Assembly: GCF_013410355.1 (NCBI RefSeq)
Contig: NZ_JACCFI010000001.1
Coordinates: 1,550,001-1,614,000 of the forward strand
Direction of reading: 5' to 3'
From: Agromyces hippuratus
Lineage (GTDB): Bacteria; Actinomycetota; Actinomycetes; Actinomycetales; Microbacteriaceae
Length of the DNA stretch: 64,000 nucleotides
Part shown: one piece after another, positions 7,028-15,532 of the stretch
Layout: every line of letters starts with the position of its first letter
Position numbering within the stretch: position 1 is the stretch's first letter
Made by a program: the position numbers and the translations under genes
Notes under the pieces: generated by a model
Told to the model about the DNA's origin: nothing
Seen by the model: only the letters and a program-made list of their open reading frames with translations
Databases searched by the model: none

Positions 7028-7783
7028 AGCTTCTCCTTCGGGAAGGCGCGCGGGGTCGTAGACGATGGTCCCCTCGCTGTTGTTGAACGACGAGCGCACA
7101 TGCAGGGTCACGCCGTGGCGGCGTGCGTATTCCACTGCGCGGATGTGCAGGACCTTGGCGCCGGATGCCGCGAGCTCGAGCATCTCCTCGCTCGTGATCC
7201 GATCGAGCTTCCGGGCCTTCTTCACGATCCGGGGGTCGGAGGTGAAGACGCCGTCGACGTCGGTGTAGATCTCGCAGACATCCGCGTCGAGCGCGGCCGC
7301 GAGCGCGACGGCGGTCGTGTCGCTGCCGCCGCGGCCGAGCGTGGTGATGTCGCGGGTGTCGCGGTTGAAGCCCTGGAAGCCGGCGACGATGACGATCGCG
7401 CCGTCGTCGAGTGCCTCACGCAGGCGAACCGGCGTGACGTCGACGATGCGGGCGGCGCCGTGCGTGGCATCCGTGATCATGCCGGCCTGGCTGCCCGTGA
7501 ACGAGCGCGCCTCGTGGCCCATGCCCTTGATCGCCATCGCGAGCAGCGCCATCGAGATGCGCTCGCCGGCGGAGAGCAGCATGTCGAGCTCGCGCGGCGC
7601 GGGAAGGGGGGTGACCTCGTTGGCGAGGTCGAGCAGTTCGTCGGTCGAGTCGCCCATCGCGGAGACCGCCACGACGACGTCGTTGCCGGCCTTGCGGGTC
7701 TCGACGATGCGCTTGGCGACCCGCTTGATGCTCTCCGCGTCGGCGACGGACGACCCGCCGAACTTCTGCACGATCAAGCTCAC
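6509..7783 (-). CDS. lysC: Aspartate kinase
   Basis: Phosphorylates aspartate, the committed step of aspartate-family amino acid synthesis. The 424-residue protein has the N-terminal VQKFGGSSV signature, the catalytic TTLGRGGSDTTA loop and YTDVDGVFTSDPR, then two C-terminal ACT domains for feedback by lysine/threonine. The GTG start at 7783 has GGGAG about 6 nt upstream. An internal GTG at 7027, preceded by AAGGAG (7033-7038), would give a 172-residue ACT-domain beta subunit in the same frame, as is known for Corynebacterium and Bacillus aspartokinases. It is divergent from a small membrane protein gene. Confidence 0.95.
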   Translation of the reverse strand: MSLIVQKFGGSSVADAESIKRVAKRIVETRKAGNDVVVAVSAMGDSTDELLDLANEVTPLPAPRELDMLLSAGERISMALLAMAIKGMGHEARSFTGSQAGMITDATHGAARIVDVTPVRLREALDDGAIVIVAGFQGFNRDTRDITTLGRGGSDTTAVALAAALDADVCEIYTDVDGVFTSDPRIVKKARKLDRITSEEMLELAASGAKVLHIRAVEYARRHGVTLHVRSSFNNSEGTIVYDPARLPEGEAVEESVIAGVAVDLTEAKITVVGVPDKPGVAAKIFKIVAGTNANVDMIVQNVSAASTGRTDISFTLPKSDGERALTALAGAQEAIGFLSLQYDDQIGKLSLVGAAMRSAAGVSARLFEALYTAGINIEMISTSEIRISVVTRADSVHAAARAVHSAFELDGDDDAVVHGGTGR

Positions 7784-7897
7784 GTGGTCTCCCAGGGGTG
7801 GTTTGCTGGCTGCCGCTCGGGTGGCCGGCGCCGGAAGCACCATCATACGGCGGCCCCGCATGCGCTCCCGGCTATGTGACGTTCACCGGGGCGACGG

Positions 7898-7903
7898 TAG
7901 CGT
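7898..7903 (+). promoter_or_regulatory. Leaderless -10 box for the 7910 gene
   Basis: TAGCGT ends 6 nt before the ATG at 7910, so the transcript should begin at or next to the start codon. No ribosome binding site is present, consistent with leaderless translation. Confidence 0.55.
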
Positions 7904-7909
7904 GTTCCC

Positions 7910-8404
7910 ATGACGGAGCCGCTCGCGAGCTGGTCGGAGTTCAACGTCGCCATGGTGGGCGCCACCGCTGCCCTCGCCGGTCTGCTCATCGTGGCGATGT
8001 CGGTGAACATCGCGGAGATCATGAAGTCGGTGACGCTGCCGCCCCGGGCCGCCTCCTCGATCGCGGCCCTCGTGCTGGCGATCACGGCGAGCGCGTTCGG
8101 GCTGATCCCCGGCCAGCCCGTCACGGCCTACGGCATCGAGGTGCTCGTCGCGGCGCTGATCGCCGCCCTCTTCCAGGTGCATGCGATCCGAGTGGTCGCC
8201 GGTGAACGCGGCGTCGCGCCGATGGAACGGCTGCTGAAGAGCATCGCCGGGGTGCTTCCGGTCGCGGCCTTCCTCGCAGGCGCCGTGCTCGTCATCGTCG
8301 GCACGGTCGAGGTCGGCCTCATCGCCATGGCGATCGGCTCGGTGCTCAGCATCATCGCGGCCCTGATCATCGCGTGGGTCGTGCTCGTCGAGGTGCTGCG
8401 ATGA
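7910..8404 (+). CDS. Small multi-pass membrane protein of unknown function
   Basis: A 164-residue protein I cannot assign to a named function. It is mostly hydrophobic, with about four to five predicted transmembrane segments (roughly residues 12-33, 45-62, 70-90, 112-132 and 136-158) separated by short polar loops; a basic loop with ERGVAPMERLLK sits between segments three and four. The start is supported by a leaderless promoter box directly upstream. It is divergent from lysC and convergent with the NTF2-like gene at 8409, only 4 bp away. Confidence 0.7.
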   Translation: MTEPLASWSEFNVAMVGATAALAGLLIVAMSVNIAEIMKSVTLPPRAASSIAALVLAITASAFGLIPGQPVTAYGIEVLVAALIAALFQVHAIRVVAGERGVAPMERLLKSIAGVLPVAAFLAGAVLVIVGTVEVGLIAMAIGSVLSIIAALIIAWVVLVEVLR

Positions 8405-8408
8405 CGAC

Positions 8409-8768
8409 TCAGCCCTTGTGCGATCGCGGCATGTACCACTCGGTGAACTCGGTCGCTCGGCCGTCTTCGGCGAGGCGAACGATCCAGAGGTTCAGGTAGT
8501 CGCGTTCCGCCGGGTAGTTCGTGCGGCCCTGGACCACGACGAACCCGTCGTCCTCGTGCACGATGCGCCAGTCGAACGCCCAACTCCCCTTCTCGTCGAG
8601 GTCGGCGAGCCAGCCCGTGACGATGGCGTTGCGGCCCGTTCGCGGTTCGGAGTCGGGACTCGTCAGGTAGCGGGCGTCATCGGTGAAGAGCGCCCCGATC
8701 TCGGCCGGATCGTTCGACTCCCACGCCGCGACGTATCCCGCGACCCATTCGGCACCTCTGCTCGCCAT
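8409..8768 (-). CDS. NTF2-like (SnoaL/DUF4440-type) protein
   Basis: A 119-residue single-domain protein with the cone-shaped NTF2-like fold pattern: an N-terminal helix (WVAGYVAAWESNDPAEIGALF), then TDDARYLTSP, and a run of beta strands ending in FTEWYMPR. Such domains serve as small-molecule isomerases or hydrolases, or as binding modules, and the sequence gives no more precise role. A near-consensus leaderless box (TAGAAC, 6 nt before the ATG) is present. It is convergent with the membrane protein gene at 7910. Confidence 0.7.
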   Translation of the reverse strand: MASRGAEWVAGYVAAWESNDPAEIGALFTDDARYLTSPDSEPRTGRNAIVTGWLADLDEKGSWAFDWRIVHEDDGFVVVQGRTNYPAERDYLNLWIVRLAEDGRATEFTEWYMPRSHKG

Positions 8769-8825
8769 GGCTCCGTTCTAGCCCTGTGCGGGTGGAGCGT
8801 CAAGGCCGCAGCGCGGGCGACGGGG

Positions 8826-9422
8826 TCAGCCGACGACGCGCCGGCCCTCGAACGCGCGGCCGAGCGTCACCTCGTCGGCGTACTCGAGGTCGCCGCCGAC
8901 CGGGAGGCCGGAGGCGAGGCGCGTGACGCGGATCTCGAGGGTGGAGAGCAGCCGACTCAGATAGGTCGCAGTCGCCTCGCCCTCGAGGTTCGGGTCGGTG
9001 GCGATGATGACCTCGGTCACGGTCGCGTCGGCGAGTCGCTGCATCAGCTGGCGGATGCGGAGCTCGTCGGGACCGATGCCGTCGATCGGGCTGATCGCAC
9101 CGCCGAGCACGTGGTAGAGCCCGCGGAACTCGCGGGTGCGCTCGATCGCGACGACGTCTTTGGCCTCTTCGACGACGCAGATGAGTGCGGGGTCACGACG
9201 CGGGTCGCGGCAGATGCCGCACGTCGCCTCTTCGGAGACGTTGCCGCAGATCTCGCAGAAGCGCACCTTGTCGCGGATCTGCATGAGGATCTCGGCGAGC
9301 CTGCTGACGTCGAAGTGCTCGGTCTGCACGATATGGAACGCGATGCGCTGAGCCGACTTGGGCCCGATGCCGGGCAGGCGACCGAGCTCGTCGATCAGTT
9401 CTTGGACGATGCCTTCGTACAT
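8826..9422 (-). CDS. recR: Recombination mediator RecR
   Basis: A 198-residue RecR that acts with RecF and RecO to load RecA at ssDNA gaps. It has the N-terminal helix-hairpin-helix LGRLPGIGPKSAQRIAF, a four-cysteine zinc finger at Cys56, Cys59, Cys68 and Cys71, and a Toprim domain starting with ICVVEEAKDVVAIE. It begins 2 bp after the dnaX stop on the same strand, so the two form one transcription unit. No ybaB/ebfC gene separates them. Confidence 0.96.
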   Translation of the reverse strand: MYEGIVQELIDELGRLPGIGPKSAQRIAFHIVQTEHFDVSRLAEILMQIRDKVRFCEICGNVSEEATCGICRDPRRDPALICVVEEAKDVVAIERTREFRGLYHVLGGAISPIDGIGPDELRIRQLMQRLADATVTEVIIATDPNLEGEATATYLSRLLSTLEIRVTRLASGLPVGGDLEYADEVTLGRAFEGRRVVG

Positions 9423-9424
9423 GA

Positions 9425-11842
9425 TCAGCCACGCTCCCCGAAGCCGGGTCGCTGCGGCGCTTCGACCTCTTCGAGGAAGGTCGCACCGAGCACCTCGCGC
9501 ACGACGGCCTCGCCGTATCGCTGGATGCCCCCGTCATTGCCCGCCGTGGTCGGCTGCGGACGGTTCGTGCGCGCGGTGGCGCGGGCGGATGCGGGAGCCG
9601 CCGCCGGTGCGGCGGCTGCGGGCGCGGATGCCTCGACGATCACTTCGGGCTCGGGCCCCGGGTCGAAGGGCGGCTCCTCGTCTTCGGGCGGCGCGTCGGC
9701 GTCGTCGGGCAGCGGGGCGACGTCGACGCGAGCGGATGCCTCGGGTGCGACCGTCGGTGCGTCAGGGGCGCCCTGCGCCGACGACCCGGCCTGCGGCCGC
9801 TCGATCACGGCGGTCGCGGTGCCGGTGCCCGACGACGCCGACTCGGCACCGGCGACCGGGTCGCGTGGGATCGCCACGGTCGCCCACGAGTCCACCGGTC
9901 CGGTGGGGGCGGCGGAGGTCTGTGCTCGGGCAGGAGCCGCCGCCGCTGACGCCGAGGGCTGCGACGACGCCGCGGGCGCGGTGGTCGCGGAGGCCTCGGA
10001 CACGGATGACGACGGCCGAGCCGTCGACGATTCGGGCGGCGCACCGGCAGACGACCCGCGTGCCTCGACGGAGGTCTGCGGCTCTGCCGGCGCGGGCGGA
10101 GTCGCCGGCGCCGGCGGTGCGGCGGCCGGGGAGCCGCCGGGCCCGTCGACCCTCGCGACGAACTTCACCCGCACGCCGAGCACCTCGACGATCGCACCGC
10201 GCAGCAGCTCGCTGACGCTCTGACCAGGGGCGCCACCGCGGAAGCCCGCGACGTCGTGCTCGCTGGGGAAGGTGAGCACGAGCACGTCGTCGTCGCGGAA
10301 GTCGCGCACCTGCGCCGTGAAGGCCACCATCCACGCGCTGCGCTTCGTGCGCTGAAGCGACGAGAGCACCTCGGGCCATGCGTCGCGGACCTGCTGGAGC
10401 GTCACCGGTCCGACGGGTTTCGCGGGCGTTGCCGGCGCGGGCGCCGCGGTCTCGGGCACCACGACCTCGGCCATCGCGGGCGGTGCCGTCGACGGCCGGG
10501 AATCAGCCACGGGCGCCGCCGTCGGCGCAGCATCGACGGGCGCCGCGGTCGCCGCCGGCGATGCCGGCACCGGGGCCGCGACGCGCTCCGTCTCGACCCG
10601 GAGTGCCGGAGCGGCCGCCTCGGGGCGCGCGACCGGGCGCGACTCGGATGCCGCGGGGATCGACCCGGCGGCATCGACCACGCCGACCCGCCGTTCGAGC
10701 CGCTCGACGCGCACGAGCGCACCCCGCTCGGTGTCGTCGGCCGCGGGCACGAGCACCCGCGCGAGCATGAGCTCGAGGTGCAGGCGCGGCGAGGTGGCAC
10801 CGGTCATCTCGGTGAGGGTCTGGTTGACGAGGTCGGCGACCCGCGACAGCTCGGCCTGGCCGAACGCGGCGGCCTGTGCCGCCATGCGGGCGAGCTCGTC
10901 TTCGGGCACTCCGCGAAGCACCGCGGCGGCCGTCTCGGGCGAGGAGGCCGCGACGACGATGAGGTCGCGAAGGCGCTCGAGCAGGTCTTCGACGAAGCGA
11001 CGGGGGTCTTGACCGGTCTGCACGACCCGGTCGGCCGCGGCGAACGCCCCGGCCGCATCGCCCGCGCCGATCGCGTCGACGACCTCGTCGAGCAGGGCGC
11101 CGTGGGTGTAGCCGAGCAGGGCGACGGCCCGCTCGTAGTCGATGGTCGGGCCGTCGGAGCCGGCGATGAGCTGGTCGAGGAGCGAGAGCGTGTCTCGCGG
11201 CGACCCGCCGCCGGCGCGCACGACGAGCGGCAGCACGCCCGGCGCGACCTCGACGCCCTCTTCGGTGCAGAGCTGCTGCACGTACTCGAGCATCGGCCCA
11301 GGCGGCACGAGGCGGAACGGGTAGTGGTGCGTGCGCGAGCGGATCGTGCCGAGCACCTTGTCGGGCTCGGTCGTCGCGAAGATGAACTTGATGTGCTCGG
11401 GCGGCTCCTCGACGAGCTTCAGCAGCGCGTTGAAGCCCTGCGGCGTGACCATGTGGGCCTCGTCGAGGATGAAGATCTTGAACCGGTCGCGCGCCGGGGC
11501 GAACACGGCGCGCTCGCGCAGGTCGCGCGCGTCGTCGACGCCGTTGTGGCTCGCCGCGTCGATCTCGACGACGTCGAGCGACCCGCCGCCGCCGCGAGCG
11601 AGCTCGACGCAACTGGGGCAGACGCCGCATGGGACATCCGTCGGGCCCTCTGCGCAGTTCAGGCAGCGGGCGAGGATGCGCGCCGACGTCGTCTTGCCGC
11701 AGCCGCGAGGGCCGCTGAACAGGTAGGCGTGATTGACACGATCGGTGCGGAGCGCCGTCATGAGCGGCTCCGTCACCTGGGACTGGCCGATCATCTCGGC
11801 GAACGTCTCTGGCCGGTAGCGGCGATACAGGGCGGTGACCAC
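9425..11842 (-). CDS. dnaX: DNA polymerase III subunit gamma/tau
   Basis: The clamp-loader ATPase of the replisome. In the 805 residues the AAA+ domain has a Walker A GPRGCGKT at 44-51, a four-cysteine zinc module just after it (CLNCAEG...CGVCPSC), Walker B DEAHMV and the sensor FATTEP. Domain III follows to about residue 370. The remaining half is a low-complexity Ala/Pro linker plus a C-terminal tau-like region. The first codon is GTG at 11842, supported by a leaderless -10 box (TACGAT) 6 nt upstream; a nearby ATG is out of frame. I see no slippery heptanucleotide for a gamma product. recR follows after 2 bp. Confidence 0.95.
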   Translation of the reverse strand: MVTALYRRYRPETFAEMIGQSQVTEPLMTALRTDRVNHAYLFSGPRGCGKTTSARILARCLNCAEGPTDVPCGVCPSCVELARGGGGSLDVVEIDAASHNGVDDARDLRERAVFAPARDRFKIFILDEAHMVTPQGFNALLKLVEEPPEHIKFIFATTEPDKVLGTIRSRTHHYPFRLVPPGPMLEYVQQLCTEEGVEVAPGVLPLVVRAGGGSPRDTLSLLDQLIAGSDGPTIDYERAVALLGYTHGALLDEVVDAIGAGDAAGAFAAADRVVQTGQDPRRFVEDLLERLRDLIVVAASSPETAAAVLRGVPEDELARMAAQAAAFGQAELSRVADLVNQTLTEMTGATSPRLHLELMLARVLVPAADDTERGALVRVERLERRVGVVDAAGSIPAASESRPVARPEAAAPALRVETERVAAPVPASPAATAAPVDAAPTAAPVADSRPSTAPPAMAEVVVPETAAPAPATPAKPVGPVTLQQVRDAWPEVLSSLQRTKRSAWMVAFTAQVRDFRDDDVLVLTFPSEHDVAGFRGGAPGQSVSELLRGAIVEVLGVRVKFVARVDGPGGSPAAAPPAPATPPAPAEPQTSVEARGSSAGAPPESSTARPSSSVSEASATTAPAASSQPSASAAAAPARAQTSAAPTGPVDSWATVAIPRDPVAGAESASSGTGTATAVIERPQAGSSAQGAPDAPTVAPEASARVDVAPLPDDADAPPEDEEPPFDPGPEPEVIVEASAPAAAAPAAAPASARATARTNRPQPTTAGNDGGIQRYGEAVVREVLGATFLEEVEAPQRPGFGERG

Positions 11843-11848
11843 GCATCA

Positions 11849-11854
11849 ATCGTA
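11849..11854 (-). promoter_or_regulatory. Leaderless -10 box for dnaX
   Basis: On the minus strand TACGAT, then 6 nt (TGATGC), then the GTG start of dnaX. No Shine-Dalgarno is present, so a leaderless transcript explains the start choice. Confidence 0.55.
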
Positions 11855-11920
11855 GTTGCCGCGTCCGACACCACGGCCGGATGCCGAGGGCGTACCATGC
11901 GGGAATCGGAAGGGGGCGTG

Positions 11921-12292
11921 ATGACGTCGACGATGACACAGGCACAGCTCGATCGGTTCCGGGCGAAACTCCTGCAGGAGCGTGCCGATGCTGAGGGCCG
12001 ATTCGTCGAGTTCGGCGACGTCATGAGCGAGGTGCGGGCCGCGAGGTCGGGCGCCTCGGCCGATGACGAGCACGACCCCGAGGGGCCGACGATGACCCAG
12101 GAGTGGTCGCAGCGCACCGCGGTGCTCGCCGATGCACGGGCCGAGCTCGCCGACATCGATCACGCCCTGGCGCGCATCGACGACGGCAGCTACGGCTTCT
12201 GCGGCGACTGCGGCAAGCGCATCACCGTGCCGCGCCTCGAGGCGCGACCCACGGCCGAGCTCTGCATCGACTGCGCGCGACTCGCGCGCTGA
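11921..12292 (+). CDS. DksA/TraR-type zinc finger protein
   Basis: A 123-residue protein with a coiled-coil-like N-terminal half (QLDRFRAKLLQERADAEGRF and a second helix around residues 61-86) and a C-terminal four-cysteine zinc finger (Cys94, Cys97, Cys115, Cys118). This is the architecture of short DksA/TraR proteins that bind the RNA polymerase secondary channel and modulate transcription. The ATG at 11921 has a GGAAGGGGG site upstream; an in-frame ATG at 11897 is possible but poorly placed. A TACCAT -10 candidate lies at 11893-11898. Regulatory targets are unknown. Confidence 0.85.
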   Translation: MTSTMTQAQLDRFRAKLLQERADAEGRFVEFGDVMSEVRAARSGASADDEHDPEGPTMTQEWSQRTAVLADARAELADIDHALARIDDGSYGFCGDCGKRITVPRLEARPTAELCIDCARLAR

Positions 12293-12328
12293 CGGCGGCG
12301 ACCCGTCGGCACGCCGGCACACGCTGCG

Positions 12329-12357
12329 CCCGGCCGTGCGCCGACGCGCGGGCCGGG
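12329..12357. terminator. GC-rich hairpin between convergent genes
   Basis: Arms CCCGGCC and GGCCGGG with a 15-nt loop lie in the 78-bp gap between the zinc-finger gene and the desaturase gene. There is no T-run. Plausible as a bidirectional terminator. Confidence 0.35.
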
Positions 12358-12370
12358 GCGGCGCGCTGCG

Positions 12371-13501
12371 TCAGTCGCGACGGCGGTACGAGTTGATCAT
12401 CGGGCAGTCGAACGGGTCGCGCGCGGCGAGCCCGACCCGATTGAGGTAGGCGATGACGATCGCGTACGACTCGACGAGCCCCGTCTCGGTGTAGCGAACG
12501 TCGTTCTCGCGGCAGTACTCGCGCACGATCTGCTGCGTGCGGGCGAGCGCGGGCCGCGCCATGCTCGGGAACAGGTGGTGCTCGATCTGGTAGTTCAGGC
12601 CGCCCATGAACGAGTCCATGAACTTCCCGCCGCGGATGTTGCGGCTCGTGAGCACCTGACGCTCGAGGAAGTCGACGCGCACGCCGCGCGGGATGAGGGG
12701 CATGCCCTTGTGGTTCGGGGCGAACGAGGCGCCCATGTAGACGCCGAACACGCCGAGCTGCACGAGCAGGAAGACGGTGGCGAGCAGCGGCGGGAACGCC
12801 CAGAAGACGAGCGCGACGGTGCCGATGAGTCGAACCGCGATGAGCGTGATCTCGAGGCCGCGCCGCTTGACCGCGCCCTTGCCGAGCACGTGGCGGATGC
12901 CGTGCACGTGGAGGTTGATGCCCTCGAGCAGCAGCAGCGGGAAGAACAGGTAGCCCTGCTTGCGCGTGATCATGCGCACGAGCCCGCGGCTCTCCGCCGC
13001 GTCCTCTTCGAGGAATGAGATCGTGTCCTTCACGATGTCGGGGTCGCGGCCGATCACGTTCGGGTTGCCGTGGTGGCGCGTGTGCTTGTTCATCCACCAG
13101 CTGTAGCTGATGCCGACGACGAAGTTCGCGAGGATGAGGCCTGCCCAGTCGTTGGCGGGCCCCGAGCGGAAGACCTGGCGGTGCGAGGCCTCGTGCGCCA
13201 TGAAGGCGAACTGGGTGAAGATCACGCCGAGCGCGGCGGCGACGACGAGCTGCCACCACGAGTCGCCGATCGTGACGGATGCCGCGATGGCGGCGCCGAG
13301 CACGACGGTCCAGAAGACGGCCTTGCGCACGTAGAAGCCCACGAATCGGTCGAGCAGGCCCTCGGCCTTGATCTGACGCGAGAGCTGCGCGAACCCGCTC
13401 TGCGCCGGATCCACCCCTTCGCGACGGCGACCCGCCGTGAGGATGACGGGCGACATGGTGCCCAGTGCACCGTCGGGGCGTTCTACGACCTGCAGGCTCA
13501 T
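12371..13501 (-). CDS. Membrane fatty acid desaturase (acyl-lipid type)
   Basis: A 376-residue integral membrane di-iron desaturase that introduces a cis double bond into membrane-lipid acyl chains. The three histidine boxes are intact: HEASH at 103-107, HTRHH at 140-144 and QIEHH at 305-309. The Gln-type third box is typical of front-end or acyl-lipid desaturases of the actinobacterial DesA3/linoleoyl-CoA-desaturase-like group. Hydrophobic pairs flank the boxes (about 60-100 and 215-260). The ATG at 13501 is used; an overlapping ATG in another frame lies just upstream. A TACCAT -10 candidate lies further upstream on the minus strand. Electron donor genes are not nearby. Confidence 0.9.
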   Translation of the reverse strand: MSLQVVERPDGALGTMSPVILTAGRRREGVDPAQSGFAQLSRQIKAEGLLDRFVGFYVRKAVFWTVVLGAAIAASVTIGDSWWQLVVAAALGVIFTQFAFMAHEASHRQVFRSGPANDWAGLILANFVVGISYSWWMNKHTRHHGNPNVIGRDPDIVKDTISFLEEDAAESRGLVRMITRKQGYLFFPLLLLEGINLHVHGIRHVLGKGAVKRRGLEITLIAVRLIGTVALVFWAFPPLLATVFLLVQLGVFGVYMGASFAPNHKGMPLIPRGVRVDFLERQVLTSRNIRGGKFMDSFMGGLNYQIEHHLFPSMARPALARTQQIVREYCRENDVRYTETGLVESYAIVIAYLNRVGLAARDPFDCPMINSYRRRD

Positions 13502-13620
13502 GCGTGCTCATCTCGTCGTCCGAAGGTGCGAATGGTACTCAGACGAACGTTTCGGGGGTGTGCTTCATCGGCCGATGTCGACCGTGCAGCGAGCGTACGA
13601 ACACGGCGGCCGGGATCACA

Positions 13621-14922
13621 TCACCCGGGTGAGCCATTCGCACCCCGTACCCCCGTAGGGGTGCGGGCGGCGGCGAGCCCCGTGAACGAGCGCAGGTAGA
13701 GCGGGCTCGAGCCGAGCACGAGGTAGATGATCGCGCAGCCGAGGAGGGTCGGCGCGAGCCCGAACCGCTCCACCGAGAAGCCGCCGAGGAAGGCGCCGAG
13801 CGGCATCGAGGCGGCGACGCCGGCGGTCATCGCGCCGAAGACGCGGGCGCGCACGCCGTCGGGCACGAGCCCGTACATCGCGGTCGCCATCATGGGGTTG
13901 AGCGCCCCGGCGGCGAGGCCCGAGAACACGAGGATCGGCAGCAGCACCGGCACCGGAGCGCCGAGCGCCATCGCGAGGTACGGCGGCGTGCCGGCGAGCA
14001 CGAAGCAGAGCGCGAAGACCACGCGGCCCGAGTAGCGATGGCCGGCGGCGGCGAAGAGCGCCGACCCGGTGAGGGCGCCGGCAGCGAAGCATCCGACCAT
14101 GAACCCCAGCACCGCGGGGTTGCCGAGCACCTGCGTGGCGTAGACGGGTTTCAGCACGGTCATGCCCGCCGCGTCGATCGCGTTCGTGAGCGTCACGAGC
14201 AGCACGATCGAGCGCAGCAGCGGCGAGCCGGCGATGAAGCGGATGCCCGCCACGAAGCCGCCCTGCACGGGCGCGTCGGCCTCGGCGACGGATGCCGCGG
14301 CTCGCCGCGGCACGAAGCAGACGACGAGCAGCGCCGACACGGCGAAGCCCGCTGCGTCGACGACGAGCGCCGGCATCGGGCCGGCGAGCGCGACGAGGGC
14401 GCCCGCGACACCCGCTCCGATCATCATGGCGGTGCGCTGCACGGTCGACTGCGCGCCCGCCGCGCGGGCGAGCGGAACCCGGGCGAGCTCGGCGAGATCG
14501 GGCATGAGCACGGTCTTCGCGGTGTCGCCGGGTGCGTCGAGCAGTCCGCCGAGGAAGACGAGGGCGAGCAGCACCCCGAAGTGCAGCCCGACGGTCGCCG
14601 CGAGCGCCGGGATCGCGAGCACGGTGACGCCGCTCGCGACGTCGGCGACGATCGAGGAGGTGCGGTAGCCGAACCGGTCGACGAGCACTCCCCCGAGTGC
14701 GCCGCCGATGACGAGCGGCACGGTCGCGAACACGCCGGCGACGCCGGCCGCGAGCGGGGAGCCCGTCTCGGTGAGGGCGATGATCGGGATCGCGATGAGC
14801 GCGATCGCGTTGCCCGACAGCGAGAACAGCTGCGCGGCGAAGAGGGCGACGAGCGGGGTGCGGCGGTGCGGGGCATCCGTCGTCGAGGGCTCGGCCGTCG
14901 CGCCCGCGGTGTCGTTCGTCAT
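13621..14922 (-). CDS. MFS transporter, probable drug exporter controlled by the adjacent ArsR-type regulator
   Basis: A 433-residue major facilitator protein with about 12 hydrophobic segments and the motif GALGGVLVDRFGYR in the loop after segment two, which corresponds to the MFS motif A region. It resembles the macrolide-exporter-like (MefA/TetA-type) branch. The ATG overlaps the TGA of the regulator gene (ATGA), so expression should follow that regulator. Its last codons overlap an inverted repeat (13639-13665) that probably terminates the operon. The substrate cannot be deduced. Confidence 0.85.
   Translation of the reverse strand: MTNDTAGATAEPSTTDAPHRRTPLVALFAAQLFSLSGNAIALIAIPIIALTETGSPLAAGVAGVFATVPLVIGGALGGVLVDRFGYRTSSIVADVASGVTVLAIPALAATVGLHFGVLLALVFLGGLLDAPGDTAKTVLMPDLAELARVPLARAAGAQSTVQRTAMMIGAGVAGALVALAGPMPALVVDAAGFAVSALLVVCFVPRRAAASVAEADAPVQGGFVAGIRFIAGSPLLRSIVLLVTLTNAIDAAGMTVLKPVYATQVLGNPAVLGFMVGCFAAGALTGSALFAAAGHRYSGRVVFALCFVLAGTPPYLAMALGAPVPVLLPILVFSGLAAGALNPMMATAMYGLVPDGVRARVFGAMTAGVAASMPLGAFLGGFSVERFGLAPTLLGCAIIYLVLGSSPLYLRSFTGLAAARTPTGVRGANGSPG
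13639..13665 (-). terminator. Hairpin overlapping the 3' end of the MFS gene
   Basis: Arms CGCACCCC and GGGGTGCG enclose 11 nt. The hairpin lies inside the last 15 codons of the MFS gene, so the C-terminal residues double as terminator sequence. Confidence 0.5.
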
Positions 14923-15497
14923 CGTTCGGGCCTCGGGAAGGTGTGGGTCATCCAGCGCACGGCCCTCGTGCCGGGCCGCGGCGCGCGGCCGACGGCCCAC
15001 CATTTCTCGCGCACCGCGTCGAGCTCGGCGTTCAGCTCGCGGAACTCGTCGATCGTGAGCCGGGCCCCGCCATCGCTCGAGTCGGAGGCGGCGATCCATT
15101 CGGGTTCGAGCACCGCCTCTGCGTCGATCGCCTCGAGCAGTTCGCGATGGTACGAGTCGAGCACCACGCGCCGCATGGCATCGGATGCCGCGTGGGCCTC
15201 GGGGTCTCCCAGGAACTCCTCGGTGCGCCAGCTCGTGATGAGGTGCGCCGCCCGCCACCACCGCTCGCGCCTGTCGCGAGCGAGCTCGGGCGCCTCGACC
15301 ACGAAGCCGTGCTTGGCGAGGGTCGACACGTGGTAGCTCGCCGACCCCGGTGCCTCGCCGGTGCGCTCCGCGAGGGCGCCGACCGTGCTCGGCCCCTCGA
15401 AGCGCAGCAGGCCGAGGATGCGCAACCGCATCGGGTGCGCGAGCGCCCGCATGGCGCCGGCGTCGTGCAGGTCGATGGTCTCGCGCGGGTCGTTCAT
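14919..15497 (-). CDS. ArsR-family winged-helix regulator of the MFS gene
   Basis: A 192-residue regulator with an ArsR-like winged helix (MRALAHPMRLRILGLL, then GALAERTGEAPGSASYHVSTLAKHGFV, about residues 16-66) and a C-terminal helical ligand/dimer domain with several tryptophans. It lacks the metal-binding cysteine motif of metal-sensing ArsR proteins, so a small organic effector is more likely. Start at ATG 15497 is fixed by a leaderless -10 (TATGCT) 6 nt upstream. A perfect 10-bp inverted repeat surrounds its -35, arguing for autorepression together with the coupled MFS gene. Confidence 0.88.
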   Translation of the reverse strand: MNDPRETIDLHDAGAMRALAHPMRLRILGLLRFEGPSTVGALAERTGEAPGSASYHVSTLAKHGFVVEAPELARDRRERWWRAAHLITSWRTEEFLGDPEAHAASDAMRRVVLDSYHRELLEAIDAEAVLEPEWIAASDSSDGGARLTIDEFRELNAELDAVREKWWAVGRAPRPGTRAVRWMTHTFPRPER

Positions 15498-15503
15498 GCC
15501 GCC

Positions 15504-15532
15504 AGCATAGTTCCACAAGAACTCTTGTGCAA
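15504..15532 (-). promoter_or_regulatory. Leaderless promoter of the ArsR-MFS operon
   Basis: On the minus strand: TTGCAC (-35, 15527-15532), 17-bp spacer, TATGCT (-10, 15504-15509), 6 nt, ATG. This is the best-formed promoter in the window and has no ribosome binding site. Confidence 0.7.

Noticed and set aside
7784..7909. Lysine riboswitch in the lysC leader
   Set aside because: The lysC-to-7910 gap is only 126 bp, has no recognisable lysine-box core and no terminator/antiterminator pair.
9425..11842. Programmed frameshift in dnaX producing a separate gamma subunit
   Set aside because: No A-rich slippery heptamer with a downstream hairpin is present in the GC-rich linker region.
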